From an uncultured Porphyromonadaceae bacterium (GTDB lineage: Bacteria; Bacteroidota; Bacteroidia; Bacteroidales; Muribaculaceae), in assembly GCA_902462525.1 (NCBI GenBank), contig CABQCA010000102.1, positions 1 to 8,394 on the forward strand: 8,394 bases of DNA. Reading direction: 5' to 3'. A model generated the notes under the pieces. The model saw nothing but the letters and a program-made list of their open reading frames with translations, did no database searches and had not been told where the DNA came from. Both the position numbers and the translations under genes were made by a program. Below are positions 1 through 6,660 of the stretch, in pieces. Each line of letters begins with the position of its first letter. The stretch's first letter is position 1.

Positions 1-516
1 AGCAGTTCGGTAAAGCTGCCGTTCCGCAATCTCTACGCTACCCCCGCCACTCTCGGCGCCGACCGCATAGCGGCACTTGCCGGCACAGTGGCTCTCGGAG
101 CGACAGAAACAGCCGGTTTCGTTGTCGCCGACCTCGGCACGGCTGCTACTTACGACTACCTGTGCCGCGATTCCGAAGGCTTGTGCTACTGCGGCGGCAA
201 CATAGCTCCGGGTGTGCCTCTGCGCCTCCATTCGCTTGCCGAGCACACGGCGGCATTGCCGGAAGTATCGCCGGAACTTGCTCCCGGAGGAGGTATCTGG
301 GGGCGGAGCACTGCCGACGCGCTCCTCAACGGGGCCGTCTTCGGTGTGCTTGCCGAGCTTTCGTTTTACCGCGCGGCATCTCCGGACGGTACGCAGACGG
401 TGCTTACCGGCGGAGGCGCCGAATATCTTGTGAGAAACAATCTTATAAAATTCGACCATATCTACGATCCTTATCTGGTGATGAGAGGTCTAAATCACAT
501 TATCAATGAGAATTAA
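1..516 (+). CDS. coaX: Type III pantothenate kinase, 3' part (5' end outside the window)
   Basis: This enzyme phosphorylates pantothenate with ATP, the first committed step of coenzyme A synthesis, in the cytoplasm. The frame is open from base 1, so the N-terminus with the first phosphate-binding motif is missing; about 171 residues remain, against roughly 240-260 for the family. Visible motifs, numbered from the window start, are YATPATLGADR (12-22) with a conserved Asp21, DLGTAATYD (44-52) matching the D-x-GTA-x-T-x-D signature, GGNIAPG (65-71), a following LP segment, LTGGGAEYL near residue 136, and the C-terminal LVMRGLNHI that closes the family. A GTG at 88 gives a shorter reading but lies inside the conserved core, so it is not the start. 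The stop overlaps the next gene by 11 bp, which suggests co-transcription. Type III kinases do not show the CoA feedback inhibition of CoaA; that is family knowledge, not seen here. The family call is secure. Confidence 0.95.
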   Translation, partial: SSSVKLPFRNLYATPATLGADRIAALAGTVALGATETAGFVVADLGTAATYDYLCRDSEGLCYCGGNIAPGVPLRLHSLAEHTAALPEVSPELAPGGGIWGRSTADALLNGAVFGVLAELSFYRAASPDGTQTVLTGGGAEYLVRNNLIKFDHIYDPYLVMRGLNHIINEN

Positions 517-1759
517 TAAACTCTTCGCAGCTTTCGCTCTAATATTTGCCGCCGGTACGGCCTCCGCTCAGAACGGCACGCTGACACCCTATTCGAGTCT
601 CGGATACGGTATTCTCAGCGACCATGCCACATCGTCGCAGCGTGCCATGGGCGGCGTTGGCTATGCCATGACTTCAGGGCGCCAGATCAACATGATGAAC
701 CCGGCGTCCTACGCCGCCATCGACACCCTCACCTTCCTTTTCGACATGGGCATACAGCTGAAACAGATGAACCAGAAAGAGACCGTGGACGGCAAACTGC
801 TTAAGGACAATCAGTTCACCGGCAGTCTCGACTATGTGACCATGCAGTTCCCTCTGGGACGCTACATGGGAGCCAGCATAGGCCTGGTGCCGTTCTCGTC
901 GGTGGGCTATAACTTCGGCAGCTCCATCGACAACGGCGCCGACACCCGTCAGGGTTCGGGCAGTCTCAACGAACTCTACCTCGGTATCGCCGGACGCCCC
1001 TTCCGCGGCTTCTCGGTGGGTGCCAACATCTCGTATCTTTTCGGCACGCTCCTGAATGAAACCTATGCCACTGCTTCGGCAGGGTACAACACCGTGTATC
1101 AGAACCAGTTCGAAGTACGCGACTATCATCTGAATTTCGGCGTCCAGTACACTCTTCCCGTCCGCGGCACCGACGCCGTGACTTTCGGCGTGACATACAG
1201 CCCCGAAAAGACACTTCTGGGCTCTGCCCGTATCGTTTACTACGACACTCAGGACGGTTCGTCGCCCGAGGTAACCGATGAACACCGTTTGCGCGGCAAC
1301 TATTCTCTGCCCGAAACATGGGGCGCCGGTGTGAGCTACCGCTTCGACCGCCGGCTGACCCTGGAATTCGACTACACCTACCAGCCCTGGAGTAAGGTGA
1401 AATACCTCGGCTTTGACTCCGACAACAGGGTCAACCAGTTCGCCGACCGCAGCAAATATGCCTTTGGCCTTCAGTACACTCCCAATATCCGCGGCGGTTA
1501 CTTCAAGCGAATACAGTACCGTGTCGGTCTGTACTATAACAACGACTATCTCAAAATTCAGGACAACCGTCTTCGTGAAATCGGAGTTACCTGCGGCTTC
1601 GGTTTTCCGGTGCCCTCCCTCAAGACCATCATCAATCTCGGCTTCGAATGGAAGAAGCGCCGCGCGCATCCGGCCCCGATGATAGAGGAAAATTACTTCA
1701 ACATAACCCTTGGCGTGAACTTCAACGAAATGTGGTTCGGTCAGCGTAAAATCGACTGA
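506..1759 (+). CDS. Outer-membrane beta-barrel protein, probably FadL/OmpP1-like
   Basis: A 417-residue exported protein. It starts with a typical signal peptide: K5, a hydrophobic stretch 6-18, and TASA before Q22, the likely cleavage site. The mature N-terminus carries SLGYG, an RAMGG-VGYA segment (47-54) and MNPASYAAID (64-73), the kind of N-terminal plug and first-strand sequence found in Bacteroidetes FadL/OmpP1-type proteins, often labelled aromatic hydrocarbon degradation or PorV-like proteins. The rest alternates hydrophobic and polar residues, rich in Tyr, Phe and Gly, as in transmembrane beta-strands, and it ends with a strand-like NFNEMWFGQRKID. I infer a barrel of about 14 strands, but the substrate is unknown; hydrophobic compounds would fit the family. 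The ATG overlaps the end of coaX by 11 bp and the stop overlaps lptC by one base, so the three genes are probably one transcript. The barrel call is firm; the exact family is moderately sure. Confidence 0.82.
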   Translation: MRINKLFAAFALIFAAGTASAQNGTLTPYSSLGYGILSDHATSSQRAMGGVGYAMTSGRQINMMNPASYAAIDTLTFLFDMGIQLKQMNQKETVDGKLLKDNQFTGSLDYVTMQFPLGRYMGASIGLVPFSSVGYNFGSSIDNGADTRQGSGSLNELYLGIAGRPFRGFSVGANISYLFGTLLNETYATASAGYNTVYQNQFEVRDYHLNFGVQYTLPVRGTDAVTFGVTYSPEKTLLGSARIVYYDTQDGSSPEVTDEHRLRGNYSLPETWGAGVSYRFDRRLTLEFDYTYQPWSKVKYLGFDSDNRVNQFADRSKYAFGLQYTPNIRGGYFKRIQYRVGLYYNNDYLKIQDNRLREIGVTCGFGFPVPSLKTIINLGFEWKKRRAHPAPMIEENYFNITLGVNFNEMWFGQRKID

Positions 1760-2499
1760 TGCCGGCTTCGCGCAGTCTGTCGGTGCTTCCTGCTGCCGTG
1801 GCTCTCATCGGAGCCGCGGCGTGGCTTTTTACGGCCTGTACGCCCGAGAAGCAGCACTATGTGCCCAATGTCGGCGACGGCACTACCACCCCGACAATGT
1901 CGACCACCGATGTCACCACCATCATCAGCGACAGCGGCTACACCCGCTACAAAGTGGTGACTCCGCTGTGGCTGATGTTCGAGGACGCCGAGGAACCGTT
2001 CTGGCGCTTCCCCGACGGCATAGAACTTGAGCAGTACGACCACGATATGAATCCTGAGTCGAACGTCATCTGCGATTCGGCCGTCTATTTTTCGCGCAAG
2101 CGCCTGTGGCGTCTCGACGGCGATGTGGTGATGGTGAACACCGAACGCGACAGCTTCCTCACCCAGCAGCTTTTCTGGGACCAGAACCAGCGTAAAATCT
2201 ACACCGACTCGTTCATCCACATCGTGCGCACCGACCGCACTATCGAAGGCTATGGCTTCGAGTCGGACCAGAGCATGCGCTGGTATCAGGTGACACGCCC
2301 CACGGCAATACTGCCGGGCGAAGGTTTCCGCAGTCGCCGCGACAGCACTGTTGCCGATTCTTCCGCCTCCGACAGCACAGCTCCGCCGGTACGCCGCCGT
2401 CCTTCGCCCTCCCGCCGCCGCGACAGCACCGGTTCCATGCAGGTGACTCCGCTGCCTTCCTCCGGCGACCTCAAGGCCATAAGACCCGAAAATAATTAA
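1759..2499 (+). CDS. lptC: LPS export periplasmic lipoprotein LptC with an extended C-terminal tail
   Basis: LptC passes lipopolysaccharide from the LptB2FG inner-membrane complex to the LptA bridge. The 246-residue product begins with a hydrophobic segment (8-25) ending in FTAC, with Cys27 as a likely lipidation site; the -3 position is Phe rather than Leu, so the lipobox is weak. Bacteroidetes LptC proteins are often lipoproteins. The LptC core covers about 50-185: YTRYKVVTPLW, then FPDGIELEQYD, a WRLDGDVVMVN strand (117-125), LTQQLFWDQNQRKIYTD (134-150) and FIHIVR. This matches the family pattern of G-x-V-x-V, L-T-x-x-L-x-W-D and K-I-Y-[ST]-D. Beyond residue about 190 lies an unusual Arg/Ser/Pro/Asp-rich tail of some 55 residues, predicted disordered, with a repeated RRDST. 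The ATG overlaps the upstream stop as TGATG, which implies translational coupling and favours this start. Confidence 0.92.
   Translation: MPASRSLSVLPAAVALIGAAAWLFTACTPEKQHYVPNVGDGTTTPTMSTTDVTTIISDSGYTRYKVVTPLWLMFEDAEEPFWRFPDGIELEQYDHDMNPESNVICDSAVYFSRKRLWRLDGDVVMVNTERDSFLTQQLFWDQNQRKIYTDSFIHIVRTDRTIEGYGFESDQSMRWYQVTRPTAILPGEGFRSRRDSTVADSSASDSTAPPVRRRPSPSRRRDSTGSMQVTPLPSSGDLKAIRPENN
2335..2430 (+). repeat. Short direct repeat in the lptC tail (RRDST-coding)
   Basis: The 14-base string CGCCGCGACAGCAC occurs at 2335-2348 and again at 2416-2429, in the same reading frame of lptC, coding RRDST at residues 193-197 and 220-224. Between the copies lies a Ser/Asp/Pro/Arg-rich segment. The pattern looks like small in-frame duplication or slippage in a disordered tail rather than a mobile element. 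Both copies were read directly; the origin is inferred. Confidence 0.6.
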
Positions 2500-2534
2500 G
2501 TCATTTAAATAAATAACGCTGCTGCTCTTTAAAA

Positions 2535-3821
2535 ATGGATCCTGTCTGGATTGTCATAACACTTGTTTCGCTGCTGTTCTCGGCGCTCTTTTCCGGCTGC
2601 GAGATGGCCTATGTAACCTCCGACCGCGTTCGTGTGGAACTTGATGTGAAGCGAGGCGGCCTGATTTCCAAAATTATCAATCTTTTCTATTCGCGCTCCG
2701 AGCTGTTTATTTCCACAATCCTTGTGGGCAACAATGTGATGCTTGTCATCTACGGCATGGGTGCGGCGATGCTCGTGGAGCCGCTGCTGGCGCAAATTAC
2801 CGACAACGAGTTTGTGGTCCTTGTGCTGCAGACCATTATTTCGACAGTTGTCATTCTGCTGATAGGCGAATTTCTGCCTAAGACCGTTTTCGGTATCAAT
2901 CCAAACAATTCGCTGAAAATTTTCGCCCTGCCCGTGTGGCTGTTCTATATCATTCTCTATCCGGTGTCGGTGTTCACAGCGTGGCTGTCGCGTGTGCTCA
3001 TGCGCCTTGCCGGCGTAAAAGATTCTACCAAACGCCTCCATTTCATATCAATGGGCGACTTAAACGACTACATCGAGGAAACTATCGACGACCTCGAGGA
3101 AAAAAAGCAGACCGTAGAGAATGAAGTGAAGATATTCCGCAACGCTCTCGATTTCTCGTCGACCCACGTGCGCGACTGCATGACACCCCGCAATGAAATC
3201 GTGGCCGTTAACATCGACACCGTAAGCCGCGGGGAACTGTCGGAACTTTTCACAAGCACGGGGCGCTCTAAAATTCTGGTGTACCGCGACGACATCGATT
3301 CCATCGAAGGCTATATCCATGTCAGCGAACTCTTCGACCCTTCCAACGACTGGAAGGCGAACATCAAGCCGGTGCTCTATGCTCCCGAGAATCTTCTGGC
3401 GAACGCGATGATGCGCCGTCTGCTGCAGCAGAAGCGTTCCATAGCCATCGTTGTCGATGAATTCGGCGGCACAGCAGGCATGCTCACCCTCGAGGATCTC
3501 ATGGAGGAAATATGCGGCAATATCGAGGATGAGCACGACACCGACAAACTCACCGCCCGCTGCGTGGAGCCGGGCATCTACGAGTTTTCGGGCCGCTGCG
3601 AGATTGCCGAAATCAACGAGCGTTTCGACCTCGCCATTCCCGAGGACGACAGCTACCAGACCATCGCCGGCTTCGTGCTGCAGAACACAGGCACCATTCC
3701 CGAGCAGGGCGACACCGTGCTGATAGGTGATTTCCGCCTCGATATAGTGCGTAAATCAGCCGCCCGCATCGACCTTATCCGCCTGACCACGCTGCAGACC
3801 TCCGACGGTGCGGAAGCATGA
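2535..3821 (+). CDS. CNNM/CorC-HlyC family membrane protein (DUF21, CBS pair, CorC_HlyC domain)
   Basis: A 428-residue inner-membrane protein of the family often named hemolysin or magnesium/cobalt efflux protein. Residues 1-155 form the DUF21/CNNM region: a first helix (4-24) with the FSGCEMAYVTSDR signature (19-31), then helices near 58-82, 92-113 and 128-152, including EFLPKTVFGINPN (112-124). A linker with an acidic, probably coiled EETIDDLEEKKQ segment (181-192) leads to two CBS domains (about 208-328), marked by CMTPRNEIVAV (215-225) and IVVDEFGGTAGMLTLEDL (305-322). The C-terminal CorC/HlyC domain runs from about 340 to 415. CBS pairs bind adenine nucleotides and gate such transporters; the transported ion here is an inference, most likely Mg2+ export. 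GldE is a relative, but the neighbours are not gliding genes. A 35-bp AT-rich gap precedes the ATG, with an A-rich leader typical of Bacteroidetes. The gene may have its own weak promoter or be read through from lptC. Confidence 0.92.
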   Translation: MDPVWIVITLVSLLFSALFSGCEMAYVTSDRVRVELDVKRGGLISKIINLFYSRSELFISTILVGNNVMLVIYGMGAAMLVEPLLAQITDNEFVVLVLQTIISTVVILLIGEFLPKTVFGINPNNSLKIFALPVWLFYIILYPVSVFTAWLSRVLMRLAGVKDSTKRLHFISMGDLNDYIEETIDDLEEKKQTVENEVKIFRNALDFSSTHVRDCMTPRNEIVAVNIDTVSRGELSELFTSTGRSKILVYRDDIDSIEGYIHVSELFDPSNDWKANIKPVLYAPENLLANAMMRRLLQQKRSIAIVVDEFGGTAGMLTLEDLMEEICGNIEDEHDTDKLTARCVEPGIYEFSGRCEIAEINERFDLAIPEDDSYQTIAGFVLQNTGTIPEQGDTVLIGDFRLDIVRKSAARIDLIRLTTLQTSDGAEA

Positions 3822-3840
3822 GGTGAACCACTGTCTGCTG

Positions 3841-3873
3841 CCGGTTGTTTAAATTTTTATAGAACAATACCGG
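3841..3873. repeat. Imperfect inverted repeat upstream of phoH
   Basis: CCGGTTGTT (3841-3849) is complementary to AACAA-ta-CCGG (3863-3873), giving a stem of 5 plus 4 pairs with a 2-base bulge and a 13-base AT-rich loop. It follows the CNNM gene by about 20 bases and could be a weak terminator, but the six-T run (3888-3893) lies 15 bases past the stem rather than next to it. It could equally be an operator, because its half-site recurs at the palindrome at 3908. The pairing is read from sequence; the function is open. Confidence 0.4.
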
Positions 3874-3894
3874 TGCGGAACGCTACATTTTTTG

Positions 3895-3902
3895 TACTTT
3901 TG
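3895..3902 (+). promoter_or_regulatory. Bacteroidetes-type -7 promoter box for phoH and downstream genes
   Basis: TACTTTTG matches the Bacteroidetes primary-sigma -7 consensus TAnnTTTG exactly and lies in the only long AT-rich gap of the window, 31 bases before the phoH ATG. The expected transcription start is therefore around 3908-3912. I see no good TTTG -33 element at the usual 19-21 base spacing (about 3871-3875 reads CGGTG), so the promoter may be weak or activator-dependent. It probably drives phoH and, by read-through, purC, ubiE and later genes. Confidence 0.65.
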
Positions 3903-3907
3903 CATAT

Positions 3908-3920
3908 CGGTTGACAACCG
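3908..3920. promoter_or_regulatory. Perfect 13-bp palindrome between the phoH promoter and start codon
   Basis: CGGTTG-A-CAACCG is a perfect dyad centred on 3914, six bases past the -7 box and 13 bases before the phoH ATG. It sits on or just after the predicted transcription start, where a bound repressor would block initiation; as RNA it could form a small 5-bp hairpin with a GAC loop. The half-site CGGTTG also occurs in the inverted repeat starting at 3841. The operator role is inferred, and no regulator gene is present nearby. Confidence 0.4.
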
Positions 3921-3933
3921 GCCCGTTTCAATT

Positions 3934-4938
3934 ATGATAGAACGCATTGTTATAGTCGACAACGTCGATCCCATTTGCTTCTATGGCGTTAACAACGCCA
4001 ACATGCAACTTATCAAAAACCTCTATCCCAAGCTGCGTATCTCGGCGCGCGGCTCGGTAATCCGTGTCATCGGCGAGGAGAAGGAAACGGCCGATTTCGA
4101 AGCTAAAATCAAAGAGCTTTCGGCGTATGCCGAGAAGTACAACAGCCTCACAGAAGATGTGATTCTCGATATCGTGAAAGGCACCGCGCCCAAGGCACGT
4201 CCTGCCGACGGAGCCATCATCTTCGGTGTGAACGGCAAGCCTATCAGCGCCCGTACACCCAATCAGGAGAAACTGGTGCAGACCTTTGCCGAAAACGACC
4301 TCACTTTTGCCCTCGGCCCTGCCGGAACGGGCAAGACATACATCGCAATCGCACTGGCGGTAAGAGCTCTCAAAAACCGGGAGGCACGGAAAATCATTCT
4401 GTCACGTCCGGCCGTGGAGGCCGGCGAGAAACTCGGTTTTCTTCCGGGCGACATGAAGGACAAAATCGACCCCTATCTCCAGCCACTCTATGATGCCCTC
4501 GAAGATATGATTCCGGCCGTCAAGCTGCGCGAATACATGGAAACGAAGGTGATTCAGATAGCGCCCCTGGCATTTATGCGCGGCCGCACTCTCAACGATG
4601 CCATCATAGTGCTCGACGAAGCCCAGAATACAACAGTGCATCAGATAAAGATGTTCCTCACTCGTCTGGGCATGAACGCCAAGATGATAGTGACCGGCGA
4701 CGTGACCCAGATCGACCTTCCGCGAAGCACACAGAGCGGTCTTGTGCAGGCTCTGAAAATCCTCGACGGCATACCCGGCGTGGGGCTTGTGGAGTTCGGC
4801 AAGAAGGACATTGTGCGCCACTCGCTGGTGCAGCGTATCGTCGAGGCCTACGAGCGTTTCGACCGCGAGGAAAAAGCCGCCGCCGATGCCGCACGCGCCG
4901 AGATAGTGAAAGCTGCCGAAAATATCCCCGACGCCTGA
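3934..4938 (+). CDS. phoH: PhoH family P-loop ATPase
   Basis: A 334-residue cytoplasmic ATPase of the PhoH/YbeZ family, linked in other bacteria to RNA metabolism and ribosome maturation, often with YbeY; the exact role is not settled. The N-terminal part (1-95) is the small KH-like domain of the long PhoH form. The ATPase core has Walker A GPAGTGKT (128-135), the following SRPAVEAGEKLGFLPGDM (157-174), Walker B IIVLDEAQN (224-232) and GDVTQIDLP (255-263), all typical. The C-terminal 30 residues are charged and Ala-rich, probably helical. I chose the ATG at 3934: the frame can be extended to a TTG at 3892, but that would place the -7 promoter box inside the gene and adds 14 residues without family similarity. 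The length fits the family. The gene is preceded by a promoter and followed by purC after 37 bp, so it probably leads the second operon. Confidence 0.95.
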   Translation: MIERIVIVDNVDPICFYGVNNANMQLIKNLYPKLRISARGSVIRVIGEEKETADFEAKIKELSAYAEKYNSLTEDVILDIVKGTAPKARPADGAIIFGVNGKPISARTPNQEKLVQTFAENDLTFALGPAGTGKTYIAIALAVRALKNREARKIILSRPAVEAGEKLGFLPGDMKDKIDPYLQPLYDALEDMIPAVKLREYMETKVIQIAPLAFMRGRTLNDAIIVLDEAQNTTVHQIKMFLTRLGMNAKMIVTGDVTQIDLPRSTQSGLVQALKILDGIPGVGLVEFGKKDIVRHSLVQRIVEAYERFDREEKAAADAARAEIVKAAENIPDA

Positions 4939-4975
4939 CAACGCCAAGAACATACTCTAAAACATCATACCAGTC

Positions 4976-5917
4976 ATGACCCTCACACACACCGATTTCC
5001 ATTTTCCCGGCCAGACCGGAGTCTATCACGGTAAAGTTCGCGATGTCTATACTCTCGACAACAATGTCATCGTGCTCGTAGCTACCGACCGTATTTCGGC
5101 CTTCGATGTAGTCCTCCCCAAAGGCATTCCCTTCAAAGGTCAGGTACTCAATCAGATAGCCAATTATTTTCTTGACGCTACCGCCGCCGAAGTGCCCAAC
5201 TGGAAACTCGCCGAAGTCGACCCCATGGCCACCGCCGGACAGTGCTGCGAGGGCTTCCGTGTCGAAATGATTGTCCGCGGTTACCTCGCCGGGAGTGCCT
5301 GGCGTGAATATGCCGCCGGCGCGCGAGAGATATGCGGCGTTAAACTTCCCGAAGGCCTCCGCGAGAACGAGCGTCTTCCCCACCCTATCGTCACCCCCAC
5401 CACCAAGGCCGACGAAGGCCACGACGAAAATATATCGAAGGAGCAGATCATAGCCCGCGGGCTGGTGTCGGCCGAAGACTACGCCGTGATCGAGCGCTAT
5501 GCCCTCCGTCTGTTCGAAATAGGCACACGTATGGCTGCAGAGCGCGGCCTTATCCTTGTCGACACCAAGTATGAGTTCGGCAAACTCGCCGGCAAGATAA
5601 TGCTCATCGATGAAATCCACACGCCCGATTCGTCGCGCTACTTCTATGCCGACACCTATCAGGAGCTCTTCGACCAGGGCAAGGCCCAGCGCCAGCTTTC
5701 GAAGGAATTCGTGCGTCAGTGGCTGATGGACAACGGCTTTATGGGTAAACCGGGCCAGAAAATACCCGAGATGACCGACGAAATATGCCGCAGTATCTCG
5801 GAACGCTACATCGAGCTCTACGAGCATGTGACAGGCCGAAAATTCGTGCCCGCTCCGGAGTCTGATGCCGAAAAGCGCATCGAAACCGGTGTTCTCGATT
5901 TCCTCGCCAATCTTTGA
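4976..5917 (+). CDS. purC: Phosphoribosylaminoimidazole-succinocarboxamide (SAICAR) synthase, long form
   Basis: This enzyme joins CAIR and aspartate using ATP to make SAICAR in de novo purine synthesis, in the cytoplasm. The 313-residue product is the long type, shared by many Bacteroidetes and fungi, rather than the roughly 235-residue enzyme of Bacillus or E. coli. Motifs in order: GKVRDVY (19-25), the nucleotide-binding loop; TDRISAFDVVLPKGIPFKG (37-55); RGYLAGSAWREY (101-112); PTTKADEGHDENIS (141-154), the SAICAR synthase signature; LVDTKYEFG near 200; and LIDEIHTPDSSRYF near 216, with the DE-x-H-T-P-D-S-S metal/substrate segment. The C-terminal section with QLSKEFVRQWL is characteristic of the long form. 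The ATG at 4976 is the first suitable start and keeps the normal N-terminus. No promoter is seen in the 37-bp gap after phoH. The stop TGA lies just before, or overlaps, the start of ubiE. Confidence 0.97.
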   Translation: MTLTHTDFHFPGQTGVYHGKVRDVYTLDNNVIVLVATDRISAFDVVLPKGIPFKGQVLNQIANYFLDATAAEVPNWKLAEVDPMATAGQCCEGFRVEMIVRGYLAGSAWREYAAGAREICGVKLPEGLRENERLPHPIVTPTTKADEGHDENISKEQIIARGLVSAEDYAVIERYALRLFEIGTRMAAERGLILVDTKYEFGKLAGKIMLIDEIHTPDSSRYFYADTYQELFDQGKAQRQLSKEFVRQWLMDNGFMGKPGQKIPEMTDEICRSISERYIELYEHVTGRKFVPAPESDAEKRIETGVLDFLANL

Positions 5918-5925
5918 CCGGAAGC

Positions 5926-6660
5926 GTGGAGAAAGTAGAACGGATAACACCTTACGGAAACGGCTCCGGACGAAAGGAAGAACAGGTGGAAGCGATGTTC
6001 GACGCAATAGCGCCGGCCTACGACTTCATGAACCGCGCAATGACTTTCGGGATGGACCGTCTGTGGCTGCGCCGGTTGCTGTCGGAAGCCGAGGCGTCGC
6101 ATCCTTCCGACATCGCCGACCTCGCCACCGGTACCGGCGACGTGGCTCTCGCGCTGGCACGCCGGCTGCCCGAGGCGAGAGTCACCGGTCTTGATCTCTC
6201 GGAAGGCATGCTCGCCAAGGCGCGGGAGAAAGCCGCCGCAAGTGGCGCTACCATTGATTTCCGTCAGGCCGACTGCCTTGCCACGGGCTGCCCCGACGCT
6301 TCTTTCGACCTTGTGACCATAGCCTACGGTGTGCGCAACTTCGCCGATATCGCAGCCGGCTACCGGGAGATGGCACGTATACTGCGCCCCGGCGGAAAGC
6401 TTGCCGTGCTCGAACTGTCGACGCCCTCGGCCGCGTGGACGAAACCGTTCTACCGTCTTTACACACGCACTCTCATACCTCTGGCAGGCAGCCTTGTGGC
6501 CGGTGACCGCCGTGCCTATGCCTATCTGCCCGAAAGCATAGCGGCCGCCCCGCAGCGGGCCGACATGACAGCTCTTATGGAAGCCGCCGGACTTGCCGGA
6601 GCTTCCTTCCGTTCGCTCACGATGGGCGTCTGCACTCTATATACAGCATTCAAACCATGA
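5926..6660 (+). CDS. ubiE: Demethylmenaquinone methyltransferase (UbiE/MenG)
   Basis: This SAM-dependent enzyme performs the last C-methylation of menaquinone synthesis; Bacteroidetes use menaquinone, so the MenG role is the likely one. From the GTG start the product has 244 residues. The N-terminal IAPAYDFMNRAMTFGMDRLW (28-47) is the UbiE signature, followed by SAM motif I IADLATGTGDVALA (63-76), GLDLSEGML (88-96), the second family signature IAYGVRNFAD (132-141) and LRPGGKLAVLEL (153-164). No ATG exists upstream of the conserved region. GTG at 5926 gives MEKVERITPYG, which lines up with the short lead of homologues and has A at -3 and -4. The alternative TTG at 5914 overlaps the purC stop as TTGA and adds four residues; an ATG at 5995 would cut into the fold. 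The stop overlaps the next start as ATGA. Confidence 0.93.
   Translation: MEKVERITPYGNGSGRKEEQVEAMFDAIAPAYDFMNRAMTFGMDRLWLRRLLSEAEASHPSDIADLATGTGDVALALARRLPEARVTGLDLSEGMLAKAREKAAASGATIDFRQADCLATGCPDASFDLVTIAYGVRNFADIAAGYREMARILRPGGKLAVLELSTPSAAWTKPFYRLYTRTLIPLAGSLVAGDRRAYAYLPESIAAAPQRADMTALMEAAGLAGASFRSLTMGVCTLYTAFKP

Noticed and set aside
88..90. GTG as the start of coaX
   Set aside because: Conserved CoaX motifs (YATPATLGADR) lie upstream in the same open frame, so the gene simply begins before the window.
674..1669. 331-residue minus-strand open frame opposite the barrel gene
   Set aside because: Mirror of a well-supported beta-barrel gene, with no promoter or family motif of its own.
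2500..2534. Promoter for the CNNM gene in the AT-rich gap
   Set aside because: The gap is AT-rich and contains ATTTAAAT, but no TAnnTTTG box is present, so no site was called.
3841..3893. Rho-independent terminator after the CNNM gene
   Set aside because: The stem is bulged with a 13-base loop, and the T run lies 15 bases downstream of it, so a terminator cannot be supported.
3892..3933. Upstream TTG start extending phoH by 14 residues
   Set aside because: The extension covers the -7 promoter box and the palindrome, and the added residues do not resemble PhoH N-termini.
4658..6007. 449-residue open frame on the minus strand opposite phoH and purC
   Set aside because: It lies opposite two certain genes and shows no recognisable motif. 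Its openness follows from the GC-rich third codon positions of the real genes.
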